From Hyphomicrobium sp. (GTDB lineage Bacteria; Pseudomonadota; Alphaproteobacteria; Rhizobiales; Hyphomicrobiaceae): DNA of 64,000 bases. The stretch is from positions 124,001 to 188,000 of the forward strand of contig NZ_WBUE01000002.1 in NCBI RefSeq assembly GCF_009026145.1, in the 5' to 3' direction. This document shows, in pieces, positions 23,178 to 31,596 of the stretch. The first letter of the stretch is position 1. The number at the start of each line of letters is the position of its first letter. The notes under the pieces were generated by a model. The model saw only the letters and a list, made by a program, of their open reading frames with translations, was not told the DNA's origin and ran no database searches. The position numbers and the translations under genes are program-made.

Positions 23178-24449
23178 TTGCCCGATTTACTGCCGACTTT
23201 GATCCAGAATTGGCGGAACGATCCCGCCGGTACATATCAGACATGGTTCTTGTGGGAGGAGCGCCTCAAGAACTTTCGCTCAATCCGCAGGGGAATTCAG
23301 CAGATTGTCGCGGAGATCAACACCGGTAGATTCGGTAGCGCTTATCGCGGCTCTTCGTTGGAGACAGTCGTCGGCTCAATCGCTGAGCAACGGCAAATCT
23401 TCAAGGGCGCCGATCACGCGTTTTTATGGAAGCCGAAACTGCGCATACCTGACATCTACGAGTGCCCTGAGAACCAGCGATCTTTTGGGCAGCTTCTCGA
23501 CATTTGCGTCTGTTGCAATACCGAGCAGCAAGTCCTCGCGGCAATTCACAAGATCGATGCCAAGGCCATCAAAGGTCTCGGCCCTGCGGTTGCCAATCTT
23601 CTCTACTTCCTGCACCCCACTTTCATGCCGCCTTTCAACACGGCTATCGTGAATGGCTACAACGCCTTGAGCGGCGCGAATGTGAAGCTCGGCCGTTGGG
23701 ATGAATATCTAGCTATGCGAGATGGCATCCTTGCGATGAACTCGAAATACTGTGACCTCCTTTCAAACGACTTGGGTGCTATCGGCGGCCTGCTATTCGA
23801 CGTTGGAAGCGGGCGCTATACCGCCCCGCCGAGAGACGACGACTCGAGGTGCCGCGCCGAGTGGGAAGCGGATCTCACCCGCGTTAGAGAGGAGAGCGCC
23901 AAGGTGGCCAGGACCCTAGCGGCGGAACGCGAGAGCGATCAGACGCACACCGAAGTCCAGGGCTGGCTCCGCGACCTCGGCAAGGCCCTTGGATATGAGG
24001 TGTGGGTCGCCGCCAACGACCAAGGCCGAACTTACAACGGAGGCAGGCTTGGCGATGGATGTATGGCAGCGCTTCCGGACACTGTCGGTAATGCTGCCGG
24101 ATCGGACGCGGTTCGGTTGATAGATATTCTGTGGATCGACCAGCCGACAGGCCTAATCGTCGCGGCCTACGAAGTTGAGCACACCACCTCGATCTACTCT
24201 GGAATTATTCGCATGCTCGACTTGGCACTTGGTACCGAAGCGCGTGCTCTGGAAGGGCTCTTTCTCGTCGCGCCCGACGACCGTGAGCGAGATGTGCGGG
24301 CGCAGCTCGCACGTCCGGCGTTCACTCGCATCGCAGACATGAAGGTACGTTATATTCCCTACAGCGAGCTGAGAGCGAACCGCGAGGCGATCGCGCGGTT
24401 CGGTTCCGGTATGAAGGCAGTGCAAGCCATCTCGCGAATCTTGATTTGA
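23178..24449 (+). CDS. HhH domain plus PD-(D/E)XK-like nuclease (restriction-like)
   Basis: A 423-residue protein starting at TTG 23178 (AGGGGA 7 bases upstream). The N-terminal half carries a helix-hairpin-helix (AIKGLGPAVANLLYFLHP, residues 130-147) with the flavour of HhH-GPD DNA glycosylases. After a coiled-coil-like stretch (residues 225-255) the C-terminal part has a PD-(D/E)XK-type pattern: E259 in a helix, D316 in IDILW and E332-x-E334 in YEVEHTTSIYSGI. Related proteins are carried as type II restriction endonucleases. There is no methyltransferase beside it, so a stand-alone nuclease for damaged or foreign DNA is possible. The assignment rests on motif reading only. Confidence 0.55.
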   Translation: MPDLLPTLIQNWRNDPAGTYQTWFLWEERLKNFRSIRRGIQQIVAEINTGRFGSAYRGSSLETVVGSIAEQRQIFKGADHAFLWKPKLRIPDIYECPENQRSFGQLLDICVCCNTEQQVLAAIHKIDAKAIKGLGPAVANLLYFLHPTFMPPFNTAIVNGYNALSGANVKLGRWDEYLAMRDGILAMNSKYCDLLSNDLGAIGGLLFDVGSGRYTAPPRDDDSRCRAEWEADLTRVREESAKVARTLAAERESDQTHTEVQGWLRDLGKALGYEVWVAANDQGRTYNGGRLGDGCMAALPDTVGNAAGSDAVRLIDILWIDQPTGLIVAAYEVEHTTSIYSGIIRMLDLALGTEARALEGLFLVAPDDRERDVRAQLARPAFTRIADMKVRYIPYSELRANREAIARFGSGMKAVQAISRILI

Positions 24450-24472
24450 CCGCGCATCAAGGCCCGATGCGT

Positions 24473-24490
24473 TCGCACTTGCAAGTGCGA
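24473..24490. promoter_or_regulatory. 18-bp perfect palindrome
   Basis: TCGCACTTGCAAGTGCGA is perfectly self-complementary. It lies 24 bases after the nuclease stop and 3 bases before a GTAAC direct repeat. It could be an operator for a dimeric regulator or a stem at the end of the nuclease mRNA; no T-run follows. Confidence 0.45.
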
Positions 24491-24493
24491 CTT

Positions 24494-24508
24494 GTTACCA
24501 TCCGTTAC
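24494..24508 (-). promoter_or_regulatory. GTAAC-N5-GTAAC direct repeat (site 3)
   Basis: Minus strand: GTAAC-GGATG-GTAAC, exact, 10-bp period. It lies 123 bases upstream of the small Cys-rich exported gene at 24631. Confidence 0.58.
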
Positions 24509-24630
24509 ACCACTATCGCCCGCCAACGAGGCCAAATTTGACTTTGCTCAAGCGCAGACACCTTCGCCTGTCCTACTTGGGTTGAATGTTTGAGGGCGCC
24601 GCTATTCGCTCACCTGGGTGTAATACACTG

Positions 24631-24951
24631 ATGATACGGCTGGTCCTTGCCGCTCTGATTGGCCTCGGTCTCGTTCTCGCGCCGATTGCGGGTGCCATGC
24701 CCGGAGCGTTGACGCACGTGAACCATTCCACAGCAGTGGCGATGTCATCTACGGATGGGGATTGCCTTTGCTGCCAGACCGCCACTCAATGCACCATGAG
24801 GACCTGCGTCACGCATTGCTCGCAGCTTGGCCCCGCTTTAGATCTCGCGTCCAATTTAGCGTTGGTCGGCCGCACCGCGTTGAGCGGCTTCGAGCCTTCC
24901 ACGTATTACGGCCTCACCTACCAGCCCCCAACGCCGCCTCCCCGCGCTTGA
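24631..24951 (+). CDS. Exported Cys-rich small protein
   Basis: A 106-residue protein. The signal peptide (MIRLVLAALIGLGLVLAPIAGA) precedes a mature part with a Cys cluster (DGDCLCCQTATQCTMRTCVTHC, six Cys) and a Pro-rich end (STYYGLTYQPPTPPPRA). The architecture of signal peptide, Cys cluster and terminal Y-G-L...P-P is shared with the 58796 gene in the copper cluster, and both lie behind a GTAAC direct repeat. A periplasmic metal-binding role is inferred. The ribosome site is weak; ATG 24586 in the same frame is an alternative but would put the hydrophobic segment internally. Confidence 0.65.
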   Translation: MIRLVLAALIGLGLVLAPIAGAMPGALTHVNHSTAVAMSSTDGDCLCCQTATQCTMRTCVTHCSQLGPALDLASNLALVGRTALSGFEPSTYYGLTYQPPTPPPRA

Positions 24952-25054
24952 TCCTTCACACGTCACTTCGCGAGCGACGACGCTCGCAGTCTGCCGCGGC
25001 GCCTTGTGTTGCGCGGCCGGTGAAGACAAATCGAAGACCTCAGGAGATACGGCA

Positions 25055-25213
25055 ATGTTGAAATCACTTATCACTGCTTTGGCCCTTGTCGCGGTGGCAA
25101 TGACGGGTGTCGTTGGTCAGGCTCAGGCACATCACAAGCCGGGATATCATGATGGCTTGCCGAAGATGCCGAAGCCGCTGACGCCGCTGTCGCCCCGGCT
25201 GCCGCGGAATTAA
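25055..25213 (+). CDS. Small exported HHKPGYHDGLP protein
   Basis: A 52-residue protein made of a signal peptide (MLKSLITALALVAVAMTGVVGQAQA) and a mature peptide of only about 27 residues beginning HHKPGYHDGLPKMPKP and ending in Pro/Leu repeats. AGGAG lies 8 bases before ATG 25055. The HHKPGYHDGLP motif also ends the ECF-controlled protein at 9239-9547. No known family; the two His and the Tyr-His pair could bind a metal. Confidence 0.68.
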   Translation: MLKSLITALALVAVAMTGVVGQAQAHHKPGYHDGLPKMPKPLTPLSPRLPRN

Positions 25214-25274
25214 GCGACGAACACAGGCGGATTGGTCCGATATCGACCGATCCTCACCCGACTTGAGACGCATG

Positions 25275-25314
25275 CCGGCCCGGCCCCTCATACATAGTGA
25301 CGGGGCCGGGTCGG
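25275..25314. terminator. Strong GC hairpin terminator
   Basis: A 13-bp stem (CCGGCCCGGCCCC / GGGGCCGGGTCGG, one G-U) with a 14-base loop, followed on the plus strand by TCAATTTT. It lies between the convergent genes 25055-25213 (+) and 25409-25543 (-) and probably serves the rightward gene. Confidence 0.72.
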
Positions 25315-25408
25315 TCAATTTTCGCGGTGGATGCTAGTTGGCGTTGATCCGAGAAATTCCTCGGTGAGAACTGTACGCCGTTACCGCGCTCCGGTCATAC
25401 GCGAATTG

Positions 25409-25543
25409 TCATTGTCCGTGCGGCACGCACTTCTTCTTTACGGCGTCATAGTGCTGGCCCTCGGGGCACGATTGCGCAAAGGCGGGCAAAGTTGCTGCCG
25501 ACAACGTTACTGCTGCCAGGAGCGCGATGATGATCTTGTGCAT
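25409..25543 (-). CDS. Very small exported protein (44 aa)
   Basis: A signal peptide (MHKIIIALLAAVTLSAATLPAFA) followed by a 21-residue mature peptide, QSCPEGQHYDAVKKKCVPHGQ, with two Cys likely to form one disulfide. GGAGG lies 4 bases before ATG 25543. Small secreted peptides with a C-P-x-G-x-x-Y...C-V pattern are common in Rhizobiales. Function unknown. Confidence 0.62.
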   Translation of the reverse strand: MHKIIIALLAAVTLSAATLPAFAQSCPEGQHYDAVKKKCVPHGQ

Positions 25544-25853
25544 GAGGCCTCCAATTAACACGCTTTCGCGCATTCTCATTTGGTCCGAGCCATGCCCGGC
25601 GCCACAACGCAGCGGCTTCGGGCTGAGTTCCACGTGCCCATCGCGGCCCGCGCGCCCTTCATACGTCATTCGAGGATGGGTGGACCGTGACGATCCTCAC
25701 CATGCACGCCGCAGAGCGGCAGCAAGGCATCACACGGTCCTCAACTTGACCGCGCATGATGATGGGGCGCGACGGCATCGATCAGAGACCAGTTGGTGCG
25801 GCGGATAACGCCACCAACACCACGTCTCGACGCCCGTCGCAGCATCAGCCTCG

Positions 25854-26789
25854 CTAATTTGGCATCGGCATTGACATGGGCATCTCATGGATCTCACGCG
25901 CGCGCATTGAGAAATCGCCATAAAGCGCTGCCAGCGTGACTCCAACGGCTAGCATGGCGATGGTGAGAAGCGTGACTGAGAGCTTGGCTTCGGCGGAGAC
26001 GCCTCCCGTCTCCATCCTGGTCATGTTGTCTTCCGTGCACAGATGTACCGCGGTGGTGGAAAGCCGCGCCCGCTCCGCCGCGATTTGCGTGCCGCCCTTG
26101 CCAAGGGCACGCTCCGTTCCCATGCCATGCTTCAACCCGTTCTGGACGAGCCACCAATTGACGGGATAGGCGAGTGCTGCGCCGACGAGCGAGGCGATCG
26201 ACATGATTCCCCAAAAGCGCAGGGATGTCGGCTCCATCGCCCGCATGTCTCTGGTCATCAGGACAGCCATGACCGGAATCATGCCGGCCATCACTGTATT
26301 CATCGAGAGCCACTCGGGGAGCAACGTACCTTTGACCGCCTGCCAGTAGGTCCCGCCGAGCAGGTCCTTCATAAAGAGGGCTTGGAAGATGAACAGGCCA
26401 AGTGCAAAACCGGCGACGTATTCGACGACTGCATCAACGCCCATTGGCAACCCGAGCAAGCTGGTGACCGCGGCTGCGAGAATGATGCCTGTCGCGTCTC
26501 CCGCCATGCAGTGAATCGTTGAGCCGACCGACTGCTTCCAGAGCAGCACGATGAACTTCTCGTGCGTGCCGGGCGTGGGTTCGCGGCAAGAGAACCAGTA
26601 CACGATGAAGGCCACCGGCCCCATGTAAAGCGTGACCAAAATCCAGCCCCACTTCATCACCTTCATCTCTGGCGTGCGCGTAATCAAATCCCATGCGATG
26701 TAGATTGCGGACAAGGCGGTCAGCGAAAACCATACCCACAGCGTGATGTCTATCCAGTGGTGACTACCTGCGAGCATTGAAGCCTTCAT
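25854..26789 (-). CDS. DUF4396 membrane protein
   Basis: A 311-residue polytopic protein with seven or eight predicted helices. The segment WKQSVGSTIHCMAGDATGIILAAAV near residue 83 and WLSMNTVMAGMIPVMAVLM near 160 are characteristic of DUF4396; the first holds a conserved Cys/His/Asp set. A long cytosolic or periplasmic loop and a Met-rich C-terminus (MPMSMPMPN) suggest metal contact. ATG 26777 in the same frame is an alternative start. The family is found in metal and stress islands of alphaproteobacteria; transport function is unproven. Confidence 0.75.
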   Translation of the reverse strand: MKASMLAGSHHWIDITLWVWFSLTALSAIYIAWDLITRTPEMKVMKWGWILVTLYMGPVAFIVYWFSCREPTPGTHEKFIVLLWKQSVGSTIHCMAGDATGIILAAAVTSLLGLPMGVDAVVEYVAGFALGLFIFQALFMKDLLGGTYWQAVKGTLLPEWLSMNTVMAGMIPVMAVLMTRDMRAMEPTSLRFWGIMSIASLVGAALAYPVNWWLVQNGLKHGMGTERALGKGGTQIAAERARLSTTAVHLCTEDNMTRMETGGVSAEAKLSVTLLTIAMLAVGVTLAALYGDFSMRAREIHEMPMSMPMPN

Positions 26790-26815
26790 TCCTGTGGCGC
26801 GCCGACAAGCTCGAT

Positions 26816-27496
26816 TCAGACACCTGCCTCGGCACTCCGTGTTGGCTCGGCTTCGGCAAAGACCATATAGACGATATAGAGCGACATCAGAGCCCCGCCG
26901 AAACAGAACACCGATATGTAGGCGAACTGGAAGAACAGATACGTCGTGGTGGCGACCATGGAAATGAGCACGCCAAACATTTGCGCGCGTCGATTCGAAG
27001 ACGTGAGCAGCGGAGCAATCACCACGAAGAGATAGATCGCGTACGTAAGATCCCGCTGCATGATGAAGTCAAAGAGTACGGTCCCCTGGTAGCTGATCGC
27101 GTAGGGGAGGAATTTGGTGACCAGCCACCCCTCGTGCGCGAAGTAGGGGAGATACTGCATGGCGCCGAGCATGCCGCCCAAAATGGCAAAGATCATATAG
27201 ATGTACCGCCGTCGGCACGGCTCGAGGAAGTAGGTCGAGAACGGTACCCAGACGGGCCATGCCAGCCACGAAAAGAACATGTAAGCCATCGAGTACCGCT
27301 CGACCATGCTGTCGCTCGACAGGGCGTTGCCGGTCCAGACAAGGCCCTCAAAGAGCTGTTGCAGGCCGAAAAGCAGCGGCAGTGCGGCGATGGGGAGATA
27401 CTGGCGGTTTGTCCGGTAAGCTCGGTATATAGTGACCGCTCCAGCGGGGACGAGAACCGCCGCCGCAGTAAAGCTTGCTTCTGCCGAAAAGCACAT
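26816..27496 (-). CDS. DUF6629-like membrane protein
   Basis: A 226-residue integral membrane protein starting MCFSAEASFTAAAVLVPAGAV, the usual opening of the DUF6629 family, and containing seven hydrophobic segments including LPLLFGLQQLFEGLVW. The start at 27496 is chosen for this conserved N-terminus; a longer frame reaches 27601 without a ribosome site. It lies 27 bases upstream of the DUF4396 gene on the same strand and is probably co-transcribed with it. Function unknown. Confidence 0.75.
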   Translation of the reverse strand: MCFSAEASFTAAAVLVPAGAVTIYRAYRTNRQYLPIAALPLLFGLQQLFEGLVWTGNALSSDSMVERYSMAYMFFSWLAWPVWVPFSTYFLEPCRRRYIYMIFAILGGMLGAMQYLPYFAHEGWLVTKFLPYAISYQGTVLFDFIMQRDLTYAIYLFVVIAPLLTSSNRRAQMFGVLISMVATTTYLFFQFAYISVFCFGGALMSLYIVYMVFAEAEPTRSAEAGV

Positions 27497-27932
27497 GACG
27501 AATTCGCGTCCACGATCGATTTGGGCGTTGCGGGGCCAAGTGCAGCAGGCGATTGTTCTAACGAGAGCCCTCGTGACATTGAGCCTCGGCCGCGCACCCA
27601 TTTTCCAGACGTTAGGCGGAGCGCCCCCAATAGCAGAATCGCGCCTCCTGAGATGCGGAAATCGACGGCGGCTTCACCTCCCAACTGACGCTATTGCTTC
27701 AATTATTGTTGGTCATTCAGGGCTCGGTGTCCATAATAATTCGACGCCGTGGCGGATTGAGAGCACTCGATTTTAACAGCCCACGGACGATCATACCGAT
27801 CGAGCGACATCGGCCAAGTGGACGCCGCGGATGAATAAACGGGGCTCGAAGCGACGGACGACGCGACACCTGTCTAGGGGCGGTGTCTGCGCCTCGATCA
27901 GTAGCCGTCGAACCGGTATCATGGAGATTGGC
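27497..27932. other. Divergent intergenic region
   Basis: About 430 bases between the leftward DUF6629 gene and the rightward LemA operon. No supported gene or clear operator was seen; both promoters must lie here. Confidence 0.4.
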
Positions 27933-28544
27933 ATGTCTGGTTCATTCACAAGCGTCTCGCGGTTCGCCCGTATTGCGATGCTCGCGCCGCTTGTCGGTAT
28001 TCTGGTGTCGGGATGTGGCATCAACACCATCCCGACTTACGAAGAACAGGCCAAGGCCAAATGGTCGGACGTGCAGAACCAATATCAGCGGCGGGCAGAT
28101 CTCATCCCCAATCTGGTCGAGACGGTTAAAGGCTTTGCGCAGCAGGAGCGCGCCGTGCTCGAGGCAGTGACAAACGCGCGGGCACGCGCGACGTCCATCC
28201 AGGTCAACGCGGATACGATCACCGACCCTGAAGCCTTCAAGAAATTCCAGGCGGCGCAGGCGCAATTGTCCGGCGCGCTCGGGCGTCTGCTCGCGGTTTC
28301 CGAAAGCTACCCCGACCTCAAGTCTAACCAGAACTTTCTGGCACTGCAGTCGCAGCTCGAAGGCACGGAAAACCGCATCGCAGTTGCGCGCCGCGACTAC
28401 ATCGAAGCGATACGGCTCTACAATACGGCACTTCGAACCTTTCCGGGGGTGATCTGGGCATCGACGCTCTACAAGAGCAACAAGCCTATGCAAGAGTTTA
28501 CGGTCGCTGAGGACGCAAAACGGCCGCCACAAGTGAAGTTCTGA
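27933..28544 (+). CDS. lemA: LemA-family lipoprotein
   Basis: A 203-residue LemA protein. The N-terminal signal ends in a lipobox (GILVSGC, Cys about residue 24), then comes the LemA helical domain: AKWSDVQNQYQRRADLIPNLVETVKGFAQQE, a middle YPDLKSNQNFLALQSQLEGTENRI and the terminal RDYIEAIRLYNTALRTFPGVI. GGAG lies 6 bases before ATG 27933. LemA proteins are helical membrane-associated proteins of unclear function and are usually encoded beside TPM-domain proteins, as here. Confidence 0.9.
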   Translation: MSGSFTSVSRFARIAMLAPLVGILVSGCGINTIPTYEEQAKAKWSDVQNQYQRRADLIPNLVETVKGFAQQERAVLEAVTNARARATSIQVNADTITDPEAFKKFQAAQAQLSGALGRLLAVSESYPDLKSNQNFLALQSQLEGTENRIAVARRDYIEAIRLYNTALRTFPGVIWASTLYKSNKPMQEFTVAEDAKRPPQVKF

Positions 28545-28554
28545 GGGAGAGCGC

Positions 28555-29313
28555 ATGATCCGCCGTGCGATCTTCGTTGCCGTCGCGTGGATCTGTCTGA
28601 TCGGAGCGGGTGGTGCTCAGACGCTCAGCTTTCCCGCGCTGACTGGCCGCGTCGTCGACGAGGCAGGCGTGCTAGACGCGACAGCGCGCGCGGCGTTGAC
28701 CGAGGCGCTGGCCGATCTTGAGAAGAAGACGTCGGACCAGCTCGTCGTCGTCACACTGAAATCGCTGCAAGGCACTTCGATCGAAGATTACGGATATCAA
28801 CTGGGACGGCGCTGGCAGATCGGCCAGAAGGATAAGAACAACGGCGCCCTGCTGATCGTGGCACCAACCGAACGGAAAGTGCGAATCGAAGTCGGTTATG
28901 GCCTCGAGGGCACGCTGACCGACGCCATCGGCAAATTCATTATCGAGACTTCGATCCTGCCGCGCTTCAAGGCCGGCGATTTTTCCGGTGGCATCAAGCG
29001 CGGTGTCGAGGACCTTATCCAGGTGCTCAGCGGTAATGCCGAGGAATGGCAACGCCAGGCCACACAAAGTTCCTCACCCCACATCGCACAGCCTGACGCC
29101 GATGTCTCCCTTTGGCCAGCGATCGTCATTGTTCTCATTGGGGCCGGATTGCTGATCTTCTGCGCGACCACGGGTGGCACCCTTTGCGAGGCGCTTTTGC
29201 AGATTCTCTTCTTGATGCTCTTGTCCCGAGGAGGCAGGTCGTCGCACGGCAGGTCGTCCTGGTCGGGCGGCGGCGGCTCGTTCGGCGGCGGCGGCTCGTC
29301 GGGAAGCTGGTGA
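28555..29313 (+). CDS. TPM-domain (YgcG-type) membrane protein
   Basis: A 252-residue protein: signal peptide, TPM domain ([20 protein letters not shown] to [10 protein letters not shown], residues 28-160), a transmembrane helix near residue 185 and a Gly/Ser-rich tail ([19 protein letters not shown]). TPM domains are thioredoxin-like folds implicated in membrane-protein repair and phosphatase-like activity. It starts 10 bases after lemA and precedes a second TPM gene, forming the common lemA-TPM-TPM operon. Confidence 0.87.
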   Translation: MIRRAIFVAVAWICLIGAGGAQTLSFPALTGRVVDEAGVLDATARAALTEALADLEKKTSDQLVVVTLKSLQGTSIEDYGYQLGRRWQIGQKDKNNGALLIVAPTERKVRIEVGYGLEGTLTDAIGKFIIETSILPRFKAGDFSGGIKRGVEDLIQVLSGNAEEWQRQATQSSSPHIAQPDADVSLWPAIVIVLIGAGLLIFCATTGGTLCEALLQILFLMLLSRGGRSSHGRSSWSGGGGSFGGGGSSGSW

Positions 29314-29323
29314 GGAAGGAAGA

Positions 29324-29941
29324 ATGATCACCCACTCGGACAAGACACGCATCAGTGATGCTATCCGAAATGTGGAGTCGCGCACGGCCGGAGAAATCTT
29401 TTGCATCTTGGCTCGGCATTCAAGCGACTACCGACTGGTGCCGGTTGCTTGGGCTGCCGCAATAGCGTTATTCGCGCCGCTGCCGTTCGTTTACCTAACG
29501 AGTTGGTCGGCAGCGACCATCTATCTCGGGCAACTCATCACCTTCGTGGTTGTAGCTATCGCCCTGTCGCATCCGAAGCTGCGGTTCCGCATCGTGCCGC
29601 GCCGGGCCAAGCACGATCGGGCCCACGCCGAGGCGATGCGTCAATTTCTCGCCCAGGGGTTGGACAAGATGGACAAGACGGAGCATCGCACCGGGGTACT
29701 CATTTTTGCCTCGACGGCAGAGCGCTATGTGGAGATCGTCGCAGACGCCGGGATTAACGAGAAAGTCGCGTCACAGGTCTGGGATGACGCGATCAACGCC
29801 TTAGTAACGGCAGTCAAAGCCGGCCGGCCCGCCGACGGCTTCGTGTCGGCGATCGAACGATGCGGAGCGGTGCTCGCCGCGCATTTTCCGCCGGGCGCGC
29901 TGAAGCGTGACGAGTTGCCCGACAAACTCCTCGAAATATAA
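29324..29941 (+). CDS. Second TPM-domain membrane protein
   Basis: A 205-residue protein with an N-terminal TPM half ([28 protein letters not shown]), two central transmembrane helices ([19 protein letters not shown] and [14 protein letters not shown]) and a C-terminal part [23 protein letters not shown] typical of the YgcG partner. It starts 10 bases after the previous gene. It likely works with the LemA and first TPM proteins at the inner membrane; the biochemical role is unknown. Confidence 0.85.
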   Translation: MITHSDKTRISDAIRNVESRTAGEIFCILARHSSDYRLVPVAWAAAIALFAPLPFVYLTSWSAATIYLGQLITFVVVAIALSHPKLRFRIVPRRAKHDRAHAEAMRQFLAQGLDKMDKTEHRTGVLIFASTAERYVEIVADAGINEKVASQVWDDAINALVTAVKAGRPADGFVSAIERCGAVLAAHFPPGALKRDELPDKLLEI

Positions 29942-30160
29942 ACTACTGCGGCCGATGGCGCCCAGCTAGACAGGGTAGGTGTCGGGATTTCATGAAGCCG
30001 CGGTCGGCATTTTGACGGGTTCCACGTGTTCTGCGACAGCTGCCATCAAGCGATCCCTGCCTATGACCGTCTACGGCTACAAGCGCTCAAAGATTTGCGC
30101 GTCCTCAAAGAGCAGCCGCACAGCCCTTTAGAGAGGTCATGCCGGACTCCTGGAAAGTCC

Positions 30161-30394
30161 ATGCGTTTCGTTGGCGACGACCACTCGGTGTGGCATATAT
30201 TGGATGCGCAATTTTCGACATTCTGTTTTCCGGCATTCGGGCTGCTTGCTGCCCTTGCGCCGGCCAGTCCGTTGCCGATCTCCGGTGGCCGCCTTGCTTT
30301 CCTGACGGGATTTCCAATGTTCGCCGCTGCTGGTTTTGTGCTGGGCGCACTCTATGGAATCGCGTGGGAATTCTGGAGCAAAAGGCTGCGCTGA
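30161..30394 (+). CDS. Possible small membrane protein
   Basis: A 77-residue frame with two hydrophobic segments (FCFPAFGLLAALAPASPLP and LTGFPMFAAAGFVLGALYGIAWEFW). GGAAAG lies close before ATG 30161. The same frame extends up to 30026 with a Cys-containing N-terminus (MFCDSCHQAIPAYD), which could be the true start. No family was recognised; it is kept because both hydrophobic stretches look like real membrane helices. Confidence 0.35.
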   Translation: MRFVGDDHSVWHILDAQFSTFCFPAFGLLAALAPASPLPISGGRLAFLTGFPMFAAAGFVLGALYGIAWEFWSKRLR

Positions 30395-30483
30395 GACGAC
30401 GTCATGCAGCGGTGTCTCGACCAGGCGCCGCCGTGCGCCTCCTCAAATTGGATTTCGAGCGCTGCTTCGACAAGCCCAGGCCC

Positions 30484-31593
30484 CTACCCCGTTTTTTGCC
30501 GAAAGAGCCACGTCGCGGCGGAGAACGTTGCGGCGGCAATCAGTGCCAGTGGCCAGACGTGAGCCGCGATCACGTCGATGGGCAAGTCCTTCAGAAAGGC
30601 ACCCTTCGCGATGACGACGAAATGACGGACCGGATTGAGCAGGGTCAGCGTCTGCAGCCAGTCCGGCATATTGGAAACGGGTGTCGCGTAGCCCGACAGC
30701 AGTATGGCGGGCGAAAGAAACATGAAGGCGCCGATAATGGCCTGCTGCTGGGTCGAGGCGAGCGACGATATGAACAACCCGATCCCTATGATGGACAGGA
30801 GATAGACGATCATCGAGCCGTAGAGCAGCAGCATCGAGCCTTCCATCGGGACCAGAAGCACGTACATCGCGATCAGCATGATGATGGTGGTTTCGGCAAC
30901 AGCGATCAGCAGCGCCGATGCCGCCTTGCCAGCCAGAATTTCCCAAGATGTCAGGGGTGAAACGAGAAGCTGCTCGAAGGAGCCGAGTTCCCGCTCCCGC
31001 GCAACCGACAGGGCGGAGACCATCATGCCGACAGCTGTCGTCAGAACCGCGAACAGGCCTGGCACCGTCGACCAGAGCGTATCGGAATTCGGATTGAACC
31101 AGGTGCGCGCGACGACGACGCTTGGGGGGGCGCGCAGGCCGCTGAGTTGGGCGACCTCTGCGCTCAGACGATCAACGATTTCGACCGTGTAGCCCTGGAT
31201 GATTTGCGCTGCGTTCGAACGCCGGCCATCGAGGAGGAGCTGGACCTCGGCCGGCTCACCGGCCGCAAGCTTGCGCGTGAAGTCTTGGCCGATATGCAGG
31301 ACAGCAGGCGCGGCGCGCGAGTCGATCACCCGTGCGATATCGCCCACGTTCTGGAGTGTTATGATTTCCGAGAATTGAGGCGAACCCTCAAAACGCGAGA
31401 TTAGCTCGCGCGACTGGACACTGCGGTTGTCATCCAGCACGGCGAGGGGCACGTTCTTCACCTCCTGCGTCGCCGCATATGAGAAGATCAGCACCTGGAT
31501 CATCGGTGAAATGAGAAGGATGATCCGGTTGCCGCGGTCGCGCCAGTTGGCGAGAAGCTCCTTGAGGATCAGGGACCACAAGCGCGGACGCAT
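30484..31593 (-). CDS. ABC-2 type transporter permease (YhhJ-like)
   Basis: A 369-residue ABC-2 permease. An N-terminal helix is followed by a large extracytoplasmic domain and five C-terminal helices, with SVARERELGSFEQLLVSPLTSWEILAGKAA as the conserved cytosolic loop. It is the last gene of a four-gene export system (adaptor, double ATPase, two permeases) resembling YhiI-RbbA-YhhJ. It lies 3 bases after the first permease gene and closes the long leftward run from 47511. Substrate unknown. Confidence 0.88.
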   Translation of the reverse strand: MRPRLWSLILKELLANWRDRGNRIILLISPMIQVLIFSYAATQEVKNVPLAVLDDNRSVQSRELISRFEGSPQFSEIITLQNVGDIARVIDSRAAPAVLHIGQDFTRKLAAGEPAEVQLLLDGRRSNAAQIIQGYTVEIVDRLSAEVAQLSGLRAPPSVVVARTWFNPNSDTLWSTVPGLFAVLTTAVGMMVSALSVARERELGSFEQLLVSPLTSWEILAGKAASALLIAVAETTIIMLIAMYVLLVPMEGSMLLLYGSMIVYLLSIIGIGLFISSLASTQQQAIIGAFMFLSPAILLSGYATPVSNMPDWLQTLTLLNPVRHFVVIAKGAFLKDLPIDVIAAHVWPLALIAAATFSAATWLFRQKTG

Positions 31594-31596
31594 GTT

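Noticed and set aside
26777..27688. Plus-strand open frame of 303 codons
   Set aside because: Antisense to the DUF6629-like membrane protein; the composition is charged and repetitive with no domain.
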